A stretch of 10,755 bases of DNA, from NCBI GenBank assembly GCA_003557825.1, contig PWNM01000481.1, positions 1 to 10,755 on the forward strand. The letters run 5' to 3'. A model generated the notes under the pieces. The model searched no databases. It was not told the origin of the DNA and saw only the letters and a list, made by a program, of their open reading frames with translations. Shown here in pieces: positions 1 through 4,806 of the stretch. Source of the stretch: Candidatus Hydrogenedentota bacterium (GTDB lineage: Bacteria > Hydrogenedentota > Hydrogenedentia > Hydrogenedentales > SLHB01). Numbering within the stretch: position 1 is the stretch's first letter; every line of letters starts with the position of its first letter. Position numbers and translations under genes: made by a program.

Positions 1-921
1 ATCGGCAATCCGCCGGCGAACGGCTTGCGCGTTGTCCCAATGGGATTGCCCCGATTGGTGGTTGTTCTGCGAGATGTCGATGAAGGTGTAGATCTCCGGA
101 TGGTCAATGGTGCGACGGTGCATGGGATGATTGAGATCCCACGGATCCCACATCTCCGTCACATGGGCATCGACCCCGGCCTCCTCGGCGGCGTTGCGGA
201 TGTACATCGCCCAGTAAGCTCCCCACTCGGCCTCTTCGTTGGTCTCGTTCGAGATGCAATAGAGCACATTCCCGCGGGGGAGCGAATAACTCAACATCAT
301 GTCAACAAAGGCCTCCTGATAGGGCAAGATAACCGTGTTGTTCTCCAACTCCGGCACGCTGCGAAAAAAGGTGTTCTGCCGCTGGCCCGCATGCCCCGGA
401 ACGACCTCGGGAAGTCCGCTCTCCTCCGCCGTGTAGTTTATGTTGTTCTTCGGGTTGAACGGGTTGATATCCCACCAATTCTGGGCGTAGTCGAATCGGT
501 CGAAGACCTCGATCTGCACAATGATGTCCCGCTCAGCCGTCCACGCGAGAAACCGTTCGAACCGCTGCCAGTACTCCTCGCTCATTTCGTCCAGGTTGTA
601 GAGGCCCGTCTCCGGGTCTTGCGCAAAGGGCCACGGATTGCCCTCGCCGCGACTGCTCATCGTGTTGCGCACATAATTTCCCCCGCACGCCGCCAAGAGA
701 TCGAGGTGGCTTTCGAGTCCCGCCGGACCCACATCGGGGTGGTTGAACAAATTGTCGTGGTCCGACCCACCCAACAGCAGCGTCGGCGCGCCCTTGAACT
801 CCCAAAAATACGGATTGCCTTCATAGGGCCGAATGCGGTCCTCCGCCCCGGCGCCGCCCGCTATGACGGCGCTCATGACCGCTGCCGTTATAACGGTCCG
901 CATAACGATATTCGAATCCAT
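1..921 (-). CDS. Exported glycoside-hydrolase-like TIM-barrel protein, N-terminal part (runs off the left edge)
   Basis: The minus-strand frame is open from an ATG at 921 to the window edge (307 codons, no stop), so only the N-terminal part is seen. Residues 1-26 form a signal peptide with a hydrophobic alanine/valine core ending near AGGAGAED. The mature part opens with a 'NPYFWEFKGAPTLLLGG' segment followed by SDHDNLF, as in the cellulase-like/DUF4038-type TIM-barrel hydrolases common in planctomycete-like genomes. N225-E226, in 'ISNETNEE' after a hydrophobic strand, fits the Asn-Glu acid/base pair at the end of strand 4 of clan GH-A barrels; the nucleophile would lie outside the window. 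The start at 921 is preferred over an ATG at 903 because AAGGGA (929-934) lies 7 nt upstream of it. Transcription probably starts near 990 from the repeat-borne promoter at 997-1025. Substrate is unknown; it could be a non-catalytic relative. The glycosidase-fold call is moderately sure, the existence of the gene very sure. Confidence 0.8.
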   Translation of the reverse strand, partial: MDSNIVMRTVITAAVMSAVIAGGAGAEDRIRPYEGNPYFWEFKGAPTLLLGGSDHDNLFNHPDVGPAGLESHLDLLAACGGNYVRNTMSSRGEGNPWPFAQDPETGLYNLDEMSEEYWQRFERFLAWTAERDIIVQIEVFDRFDYAQNWWDINPFNPKNNINYTAEESGLPEVVPGHAGQRQNTFFRSVPELENNTVILPYQEAFVDMMLSYSLPRGNVLYCISNETNEEAEWGAYWAMYIRNAAEEAGVDAHVTEMWDPWDLNHPMHRRTIDHPEIYTFIDISQNNHQSGQSHWDNAQAVRRRIAD

Positions 922-928
922 CCCAAAG

Positions 929-938
929 TCCCTTTCCT
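929..938 (-). promoter_or_regulatory. Ribosome binding site of the TIM-barrel gene
   Basis: On the minus strand this reads AGGAAAGGGA. Its AAGGGA part ends 7 nt before the ATG at 921, which decides that start over the internal ATG at 903, where no purine-rich site is seen. Confidence 0.55.
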
Positions 939-939
939 C

Positions 940-970
940 GTTTGGGGCACACATCGCCCCTCTCCCAAAC
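940..970 (-). other. Hairpin in the 5' leader of the TIM-barrel gene
   Basis: GTTTGGG (940-946) is the exact complement of CCCAAAC (964-970). A competing short stem, GGGGC (944-948) with GCCCC (956-960), lies inside it. Both fall in the roughly 70-nt leader between the predicted transcription start (about 990) and the ribosome binding site (929-938). The two stems exclude each other, which could allow translational control, but stems this short also arise by chance. No riboswitch family was recognised. Confidence 0.25.
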
Positions 971-995
971 ATGACAACTGAAATGCAGCGCTGGT

Positions 996-1080
996 CATTA
1001 TGAAAGGGTTTGAGGGGGTTGTCAAGGCATGGAGCCTGAAAACAATATAACGACAGGTCAAGTCGGATGGCAGGCTAGGG
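996..1080 (-). repeat. Promoter-bearing 85-bp direct repeat, copy A
   Basis: Aligns without gaps to 1476-1560, offset exactly 480 bp, with 61 of 85 positions identical by hand count. Conservation is patchy in a functional way: the -10 and -35 hexamers and a block upstream of the -35 are nearly identical, while only 7 of 15 positions in the stretch between them match. Upstream of the -35 both copies hold CCTG-N15-CAGG inverted arms (here 1035-1038 and 1054-1057) around a shared TGTCGTTA, placed where an activator or other regulator could bind. Outside the 85 bp the similarity stops. Confidence 0.8.
997..1025 (-). promoter_or_regulatory. Sigma70-type promoter in repeat copy A, driving the TIM-barrel gene
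   Basis: Read on the minus strand: a perfect -35 TTGACA (1025-1020), a 17-nt spacer, and a -10 CATAAT (1002-997), one mismatch from TATAAT. The predicted start is near 990, about 70 nt upstream of the ATG at 921. The same hexamers and spacing recur in copy B while the spacer sequence has diverged, which supports real promoter function. Confidence 0.75.
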
Positions 1081-1137
1081 CTCTTCAATGATCTGGTGCA
1101 GGGTGTCAATCAAAGGAAGAGAGCAAAGCCGAAAGTG

Positions 1138-1443
1138 TCATCCCGCATGGTCATACTGCACCTCAGCTGACCGCAACACGTCATCCCGAAAGCGGGGGTT
1201 TAACCCGTTGACCGTGTGCATTTCCACACGGCGACCGAGCAACCGGCCCAGTTCGATTTCGAGTCCCGCCAATGTCAGCAAGCCTACATGGGCATCGGGA
1301 ACAAACTCGACCAGCACATCCACATCGCTTTCCGGCGAAAAGTCATCCCGCAACACCGAACCGAAAAAACGCAGCCTTCGAATTCCATTGCGCCGGCAAA
1401 ACGCCGCCAACGCCTCTTGGTCTATCGCTATCTTCGAACCCAT
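1138..1443 (-). CDS. MntA-type minimal nucleotidyltransferase domain protein
   Basis: Small (101 aa) NTP_transf_2 family protein. It shows the nucleotidyltransferase signature G28-S29-V30 followed by D40-V41-D42 (GSVLRDDFSPESDVDVLVEF). At the position of the third metal-binding carboxylate there is E74 (GRRVEMHT) rather than the usual Asp. Proteins of this size are normally the antitoxin half of HEPN/MNT pairs and act by AMPylating the HEPN (DUF86) partner. No HEPN gene is visible on either side: downstream there are only 57 nt before repeat A. The frame is open up to 1584, but the ATG at 1443 is chosen because AGAGGA (1454-1459) lies 10 nt upstream and the promoter in repeat B would start transcription near 1470, downstream of any longer start. 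An ATG at 1464 is possible but would be almost leaderless. Family is secure; role as an orphan antitoxin is inference. Confidence 0.88.
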   Translation of the reverse strand: MGSKIAIDQEALAAFCRRNGIRRLRFFGSVLRDDFSPESDVDVLVEFVPDAHVGLLTLAGLEIELGRLLGRRVEMHTVNGLNPRFRDDVLRSAEVQYDHAG

Positions 1444-1453
1444 ATCAATCGTT

Positions 1454-1459
1454 TCCTCT
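1454..1459 (-). promoter_or_regulatory. Ribosome binding site deciding the nucleotidyltransferase start
   Basis: Reads AGAGGA on the minus strand, 10 nt before the ATG at 1443. It lies inside the coding frame if the upstream ATG at 1464 were used, which argues for the shorter 101-residue product. Confidence 0.6.
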
Positions 1460-1475
1460 AGCATACGCCTAACCG

Positions 1476-1560
1476 CATTATGAAACTGACTGCGAGGCGT
1501 GTCAAGGCACGTAACCTGGGAGCAATGTAACGACAGGCTCAATCGGATGCCCGGCTTACG
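1476..1560 (-). repeat. Promoter-bearing 85-bp direct repeat, copy B
   Basis: Partner of 996-1080 (61 of 85 identical, no gaps). The CCTG and CAGG arms are at 1515-1518 and 1534-1537. It sits directly upstream of the nucleotidyltransferase and, on its other side, about 90 bp upstream of the divergent sialidase-like gene, so a regulator bound here could affect both. Confidence 0.8.
1477..1505 (-). promoter_or_regulatory. Sigma70-type promoter in repeat copy B, driving the nucleotidyltransferase
   Basis: Minus strand: -35 TTGACA (1505-1500), a 17-nt spacer, -10 CATAAT (1482-1477). The predicted start near 1470 gives a leader of about 27 nt before the ATG at 1443. Hexamers and spacing are identical to those of copy A. 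Confidence 0.75.
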
Positions 1561-1602
1561 GTTGGCGGCACCTTGGTGATGCAACCATATGCGTCATTTG
1601 TG

Positions 1603-1608
1603 TATAGT
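1603..1608 (+). promoter_or_regulatory. Possible -10 element for the sialidase-like gene
   Basis: TATAGT, one mismatch from TATAAT, lies 44 bp before the ATG at 1652 in a locally AT-richer stretch. No convincing -35 hexamer is seen 16-18 bp upstream, so the site is tentative; an activator-dependent promoter is one explanation. Confidence 0.3.
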
Positions 1609-1651
1609 GGATCGTAATGTGACAACTCACCAAACTAAGGAAAAACCGGCC

Positions 1652-2866
1652 ATGGCCATCCCCAACCTTGCATTCATCTCACTTGTCCTTACTATGACGA
1701 CCGTCCATGGTCAGACCGTTGAACCTGTTGATCCCGTTAAACGGGCCGTATCTGCCCATCACGGCGTGGTGCGATACCAGCAGGGCGAGTTTACCGCGTG
1801 GCCTGCCAACAATGGGCTGTGGACTTGGGACGGGGGACAGGAGATACTCGTGGGCTTTACGTATGGCCGCTATGTGGAACAAGAAGGACACAAGATCGCC
1901 GAACCACGCAATGGTTTGGCCCGGAGCACCGACAGCGGCGAAACCTGGTCGGCGTTCTTCCCCGAAAATTACGCAGACGACCGATTGCCCATTACGAATC
2001 TAACGGAACCCATGGATTTCGAGGCGCCCGATTTCGCGTTGCGCGTGTGTGGCATGGGATACCATGGCAACGCCATCGACGAACCCTGTTTCTACTATTC
2101 CTATGACCGGGGCGCTACGTGGAATGGACCCTTTCGGTTCGCCGGTATGGAGAACATGAACGAGCTTGAAGGAATAACCCATATCACGCCCCGGACCGAT
2201 TATCGCGTCCTCGGAAGCAACTCGTGCCAGGTGTTTGCATCCGCAACCGGCGGACCGTTCGAGGATAAGACGTTTGTCATGGAGACCGGAGACGGAGGCC
2301 TTAGCTTCTCCTTTGTCTCCTGGGTCGTACCGCCGACGGACCCCTATCGCGCCGTTATGCCCCAGACCGTTGCGGTGGGTGACGAAACGCTGGTGAGCGT
2401 TATGCGCCGTCGAGACAAGCCGGGAACGCGAACCGAATGCTGGCTGGATGCCTATGCATCGTCGGATGGCGGCCGTAGCTGGTCGTTTTTATCGAAAGTG
2501 GCCTACACAGGATTTGGCGACAGCAACGGCAATCCTCCTGCCATGACGCGATTGGAGGACGGCCGCTTGATCGTGGCCTATGGAAACCGTTCGCTTCGCA
2601 TGTTGATGTGCCGACTAAGCGAAGACAATGGTAAAACGTGGGGCGATGAGATCATCCTGCGCGACGATCTCCGGTATGACGGTAGATTCGCCGATTTCGG
2701 GTACCCCCGCGTGATGCAACGGCCAGACGGCAAGATATTGGTCTGTTATTATTTTTCCGACGACGAACACCCCGAACAATACATTGCGTCAACGATCTTC
2801 ACCCTCGATGAATTCGAGGACGCCGAAATCGAACGATCTATGGTGTTGCCTCCGGAGCATGAATAG
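1652..2866 (+). CDS. Secreted sialidase-superfamily (BNR/Asp-box propeller) protein
   Basis: 404 aa with an N-terminal hydrophobic signal (MAIPNLAFISLVLTMTTVHG, cleavage near HGQ). The mature part has repeated Asp-boxes of the form S-x-D-x-G-x-x-W at about 92-99 (STDSGETW), 150-157 (SYDRGATW), 270-277 (SSDGGRSW) and 323-330 (SEDNGKTW), plus a degenerate one near 212. This is the hallmark of six-bladed sialidase/BNR propellers. The N-terminal FRIP arginine motif of classical exo-sialidases is not evident, so activity on sialic acid cannot be assumed; related exported propellers are numerous in planctomycete-type genomes. The frame stays open upstream to 1589, but the ATG at 1652 is chosen because AAGGA (1637-1641) lies 10 nt before it and the signal peptide begins there. 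The gene diverges from the nucleotidyltransferase and converges on the lactonase. Fold is sure; substrate is unknown. Confidence 0.88.
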   Translation: MAIPNLAFISLVLTMTTVHGQTVEPVDPVKRAVSAHHGVVRYQQGEFTAWPANNGLWTWDGGQEILVGFTYGRYVEQEGHKIAEPRNGLARSTDSGETWSAFFPENYADDRLPITNLTEPMDFEAPDFALRVCGMGYHGNAIDEPCFYYSYDRGATWNGPFRFAGMENMNELEGITHITPRTDYRVLGSNSCQVFASATGGPFEDKTFVMETGDGGLSFSFVSWVVPPTDPYRAVMPQTVAVGDETLVSVMRRRDKPGTRTECWLDAYASSDGGRSWSFLSKVAYTGFGDSNGNPPAMTRLEDGRLIVAYGNRSLRMLMCRLSEDNGKTWGDEIILRDDLRYDGRFADFGYPRVMQRPDGKILVCYYFSDDEHPEQYIASTIFTLDEFEDAEIERSMVLPPEHE

Positions 2867-2905
2867 ACCGCGTACGCAGAGCACCCCACGTGTGAAAGGC
2901 GGTCC

Positions 2906-2930
2906 CAACCCCTGTCATGGCTAGGGGTTG
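2906..2930. terminator. Hairpin between the convergent sialidase-like and lactonase genes
   Basis: CAACCCCT (2906-2913) pairs perfectly with AGGGGTTG (2923-2930) across a 9-nt loop. The hairpin begins 39 bp after the sialidase-like stop and includes the lactonase stop codon (2921-2923). No run of T follows on either strand, so it is not a textbook intrinsic terminator; it may still end transcription from both sides or protect 3' ends. Confidence 0.4.
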
Positions 2931-4048
2931 TGAAAATGGACGCAGACCGGTCGGGGTACGTCGGCCGTCGCGCCCGTGGGCGTGAGGCGACCGGTGTCGG
3001 GGTTGATGCGGAAGACGACGACCGTGTCGGAGCCTTGGTTGGCGGCCAAGAGATAGGCACCCGTTGGGTCAAGGTTGAAGTTACGGGGAACTTGCCCCTC
3101 AGTCGAAGTATGGTCGACCAGGACAGGGGCGCTGGGATCGGTTTCAAGAGAGTAGACGGTAATGCTGTCGTGGCCACGATTCGAGGCGTATAGGAATTTG
3201 CCGGAGGGATGGACGCGGATCTCGGCCGTGGTGCTGTCGCCGTCGAAATCCTCGGGCAACGTGGGCACGGTGGTCTGCCGTTGGAGCGTGCCGGCTTCGG
3301 GTTCGCGGGCGAAGGTGGTGACGGTGCTGTCGAGTTCGTTGACCACATAGACCCATTCGCCTGTAGGGTGGATGGCCACATGGCGAGGTCCGGCTCCGGG
3401 AGGCAGATCGACGTAAGGTTGGTCGTGGGGCGCGAGGGTTCCTTCGCCTGCATCGTATTGGTAGATGCGGATCTGGTCGATGCCGAGATCGGCCACCAGG
3501 AGGCGTTCGCCTTCGGGATCGAAGGTGACGGAATGGGCATGGGGACCTTCTTGCCGTGCGGCGTTGGGCCCGCTCCCATCATGCTGGACAATGTCGCTGG
3601 GCTCGTCGAGGCCGCCGTCCTCACGGATGGGCAGGAGGAGAGCGTTGCCGGTGACGTAGTTGGCCACGGCGACATGCTGTTCGGACGGGGCCACGGCGAT
3701 GTGGCACGGGGCGATGCCCCGGGAGGATTGTTCGTTGATGAGGGTGAGCATGCCGGTAGATCCGTCGATGCGCCAGGCGCGAACCGTACCTTCGGGCTGG
3801 TCCATCTCGCCGACGCTATAGAGCAGGGGCTTGGACGGGTGCTCGGCGAGGAAACTGGGGGCCTCCACGTCGCCGGCGCGGCCGCGGGATTCGAGGCTGC
3901 CGTCCGCCGGATCGAACTCGAGTAGATAGATGCCTTGGGCATAGGTGCCGATGTAAACGCGCATGGGGGTCGCGGGGTCAGCCTCGGCTTCCGTAGCCGA
4001 CAGGACTGCCGCCAAGGGCATCATCGCAAGAGGGATAATGGCATGCAT
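2921..4048 (-). CDS. Exported lactonase-family seven-bladed propeller (6-phosphogluconolactonase-like)
   Basis: 375 aa, the usual length for the Pgl/YbhE lactonase family (Lactonase, PF10282). Typical blade motifs are present: 'RVYIGTYAQGIY' (30-41), 'GPHAHSVTFDP' (168-178), 'GAGPRHVAIHPTGEWVYVVNE' split over 218-238, 'AEIRVHPSGKFLYASNRG' (275-292) and 'PRNFNLDPTGAYLLAANQGSD' over 321-341. Characterised family members hydrolyse 6-phosphogluconolactone in the cytoplasm. This one starts with a signal-peptide-like stretch (about 1-23, ending AEA before DP), so it is likely exported and may act on another lactone or bind a carbohydrate. The start at 4048 is supported by GGAGGT (4057-4062) 8 nt upstream. 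It lies 113 bp downstream of the PH-domain gene on the same strand and may be co-transcribed or have its own promoter. Family is sure; substrate is not. Confidence 0.9.
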   Translation of the reverse strand: MHAIIPLAMMPLAAVLSATEAEADPATPMRVYIGTYAQGIYLLEFDPADGSLESRGRAGDVEAPSFLAEHPSKPLLYSVGEMDQPEGTVRAWRIDGSTGMLTLINEQSSRGIAPCHIAVAPSEQHVAVANYVTGNALLLPIREDGGLDEPSDIVQHDGSGPNAARQEGPHAHSVTFDPEGERLLVADLGIDQIRIYQYDAGEGTLAPHDQPYVDLPPGAGPRHVAIHPTGEWVYVVNELDSTVTTFAREPEAGTLQRQTTVPTLPEDFDGDSTTAEIRVHPSGKFLYASNRGHDSITVYSLETDPSAPVLVDHTSTEGQVPRNFNLDPTGAYLLAANQGSDTVVVFRINPDTGRLTPTGATADVPRPVCVHFHNP

Positions 4049-4161
4049 CGAACAGTACCTCCGTGGTTGTAAACCAAACTACGATTCCTCCTGGCCGCAT
4101 ATGATACCGACTGGAACAGCATCGATGCCAATCGCACCGAAGAGCGAGTACGTACCCCCCT

Positions 4162-4551
4162 TCACTGTTCGCGGCGGTATTGGTCGATGATGTCTTTTAC
4201 CCGATGAGGCGAGGGGATGCCCTGGACGGCGATCTCCACGCCGCCGAGTCCGGCAGTGGCAATGCCGATGGTTCCCACGTCAAAGATCCGTTGGATGAGG
4301 CCCTGACTGATTTGCACGTTGCGGATGTTGGCATGGTACACATCATTGGTGTGTTTGGAAAGGATGCCCCGGCGCAGGGTGATGCGTTCGTTGGTGACAG
4401 TCAGCTTCGTGCCGCGGGTCTGGAGCCACCAGCTCAACAAGATGAGCAGCCCCAGTCCAAAAGCGGCTATCAGGACGATACTGGCCACAAACCAAAAGGG
4501 ATGGTTTCTGAACATGGACGGATGGGCTTCGTACAGGGTTTGCTCTGGCAC
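4162..4551 (-). CDS. Membrane-anchored bacterial PH-domain (bPH2, YdbS-like) protein
   Basis: 129 aa. One strong transmembrane segment spans about residues 18-43 (FWFVASIVLIAAFGLGLLIL and onward). It is followed from about 47 by a bPH2 domain (PF03703 type): 'KLTVTNERITLRRGILSK', then 'DVYHANIRNVQISQGLIQRIFDVGTI' over about 70-95, and 'VEIAVQGIPSPHRVKDII' near the C terminus. These match the family's T-N-E-R-I, N-I-x-x-V-x-x-x-Q and G-I-x-x-P motifs. Family members are single- or multi-copy membrane proteins of poorly known function, some in stress responses. The start is a GTG at 4551, chosen because a near-perfect AAGGAGGT lies 9 nt upstream; the product is complete for a single-domain member. 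No link to the sugar-related neighbours is obvious. Family call is confident, function unknown. Confidence 0.88.
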   Translation of the reverse strand: MPEQTLYEAHPSMFRNHPFWFVASIVLIAAFGLGLLILLSWWLQTRGTKLTVTNERITLRRGILSKHTNDVYHANIRNVQISQGLIQRIFDVGTIGIATAGLGGVEIAVQGIPSPHRVKDIIDQYRREQ

Positions 4552-4560
4552 AGTCTCACA

Positions 4561-4568
4561 ACCTCCTT
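4561..4568 (-). promoter_or_regulatory. Strong ribosome binding site for the GTG-started PH-domain gene
   Basis: Minus-strand AAGGAGGT, a near-perfect anti-16S match, 9 nt before the GTG at 4551. No in-frame ATG fits this site, so GTG is taken as the true start. Confidence 0.8.
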
Positions 4569-4588
4569 TTCCGCTGCTGCTCCCGGTT

Positions 4589-4614
4589 CGGGTCGCGATA
4601 TGACGGGCGACCCG
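4589..4614 (-). other. Hairpin upstream of the PH-domain gene
   Basis: CGGGTCGC (4589-4596) is exactly complementary to GCGACCCG (4607-4614) with a 10-nt loop. It lies 20 bp upstream of the ribosome binding site, in the 255-bp divergent region 4552-4806. It could be a leader hairpin or an operator. Apart from this and an AT-rich stretch (about 4745-4785) ahead of the large cytochrome gene, nothing recognisable was found in this intergenic region; no clear -35/-10 pair was found for either gene. Confidence 0.35.
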
Positions 4615-4793
4615 GTTCCTAGCCTACCACGATTCGGCCTCGTGATGGCACCTGCAGCAGAAAGGATGAGGCACTTTAGGGGGGACAAGCCTCCGTTCCC
4701 TAGCAGTGATCCGTGTAGATTGATCGGGGATCTTGCTTTGCAGACATCAGTTATTGTTTAATTTGATTCGGTATTAACCTCCATGAAAGGGTA

Positions 4794-4799
4794 GAGGAG
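4794..4799 (+). promoter_or_regulatory. Ribosome binding site deciding the start of the triheme protein gene
   Basis: GAGGAG ends 7 nt before the ATG at 4807. A GTG at 4801, two codons earlier in the same frame, would be only 1 nt away and is therefore unlikely. Confidence 0.7.
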
Positions 4800-4806
4800 A
4801 GTGATT

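Noticed and set aside
25..981. Long open frame (318 codons) on the plus strand
   Set aside because: It is antisense to the signal-peptide-bearing TIM-barrel gene, shows no domain, has no good ribosome binding site, and its composition is that expected from the complement of a GC-rich gene.
1088..1483. Plus-strand frames opposite the nucleotidyltransferase (also 1216-1461 and 1272-1472)
   Set aside because: Antisense to a clear nucleotidyltransferase domain; their products have no motif. A HEPN partner was looked for here and not found.
996..1560. The repeat pair as ends of an insertion sequence or integron-like cassette around the nucleotidyltransferase
   Set aside because: The copies are direct, not inverted, are well diverged, have no visible target-site duplication, and no transposase or integrase is present; the promoter reading explains the conserved bases better.
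3209..3925. Plus-strand open frame of 238 codons, antisense to the lactonase
   Set aside because: Gly/Val/Asp-rich shadow of the propeller gene with no motif or start signal.
2749..3942. Minus-strand open frame of 397 codons overlapping the lactonase
   Set aside because: Ser/Pro/Ala/Thr-rich low-complexity product in another frame of the lactonase gene; the lactonase frame has full family motifs and a good ribosome binding site.
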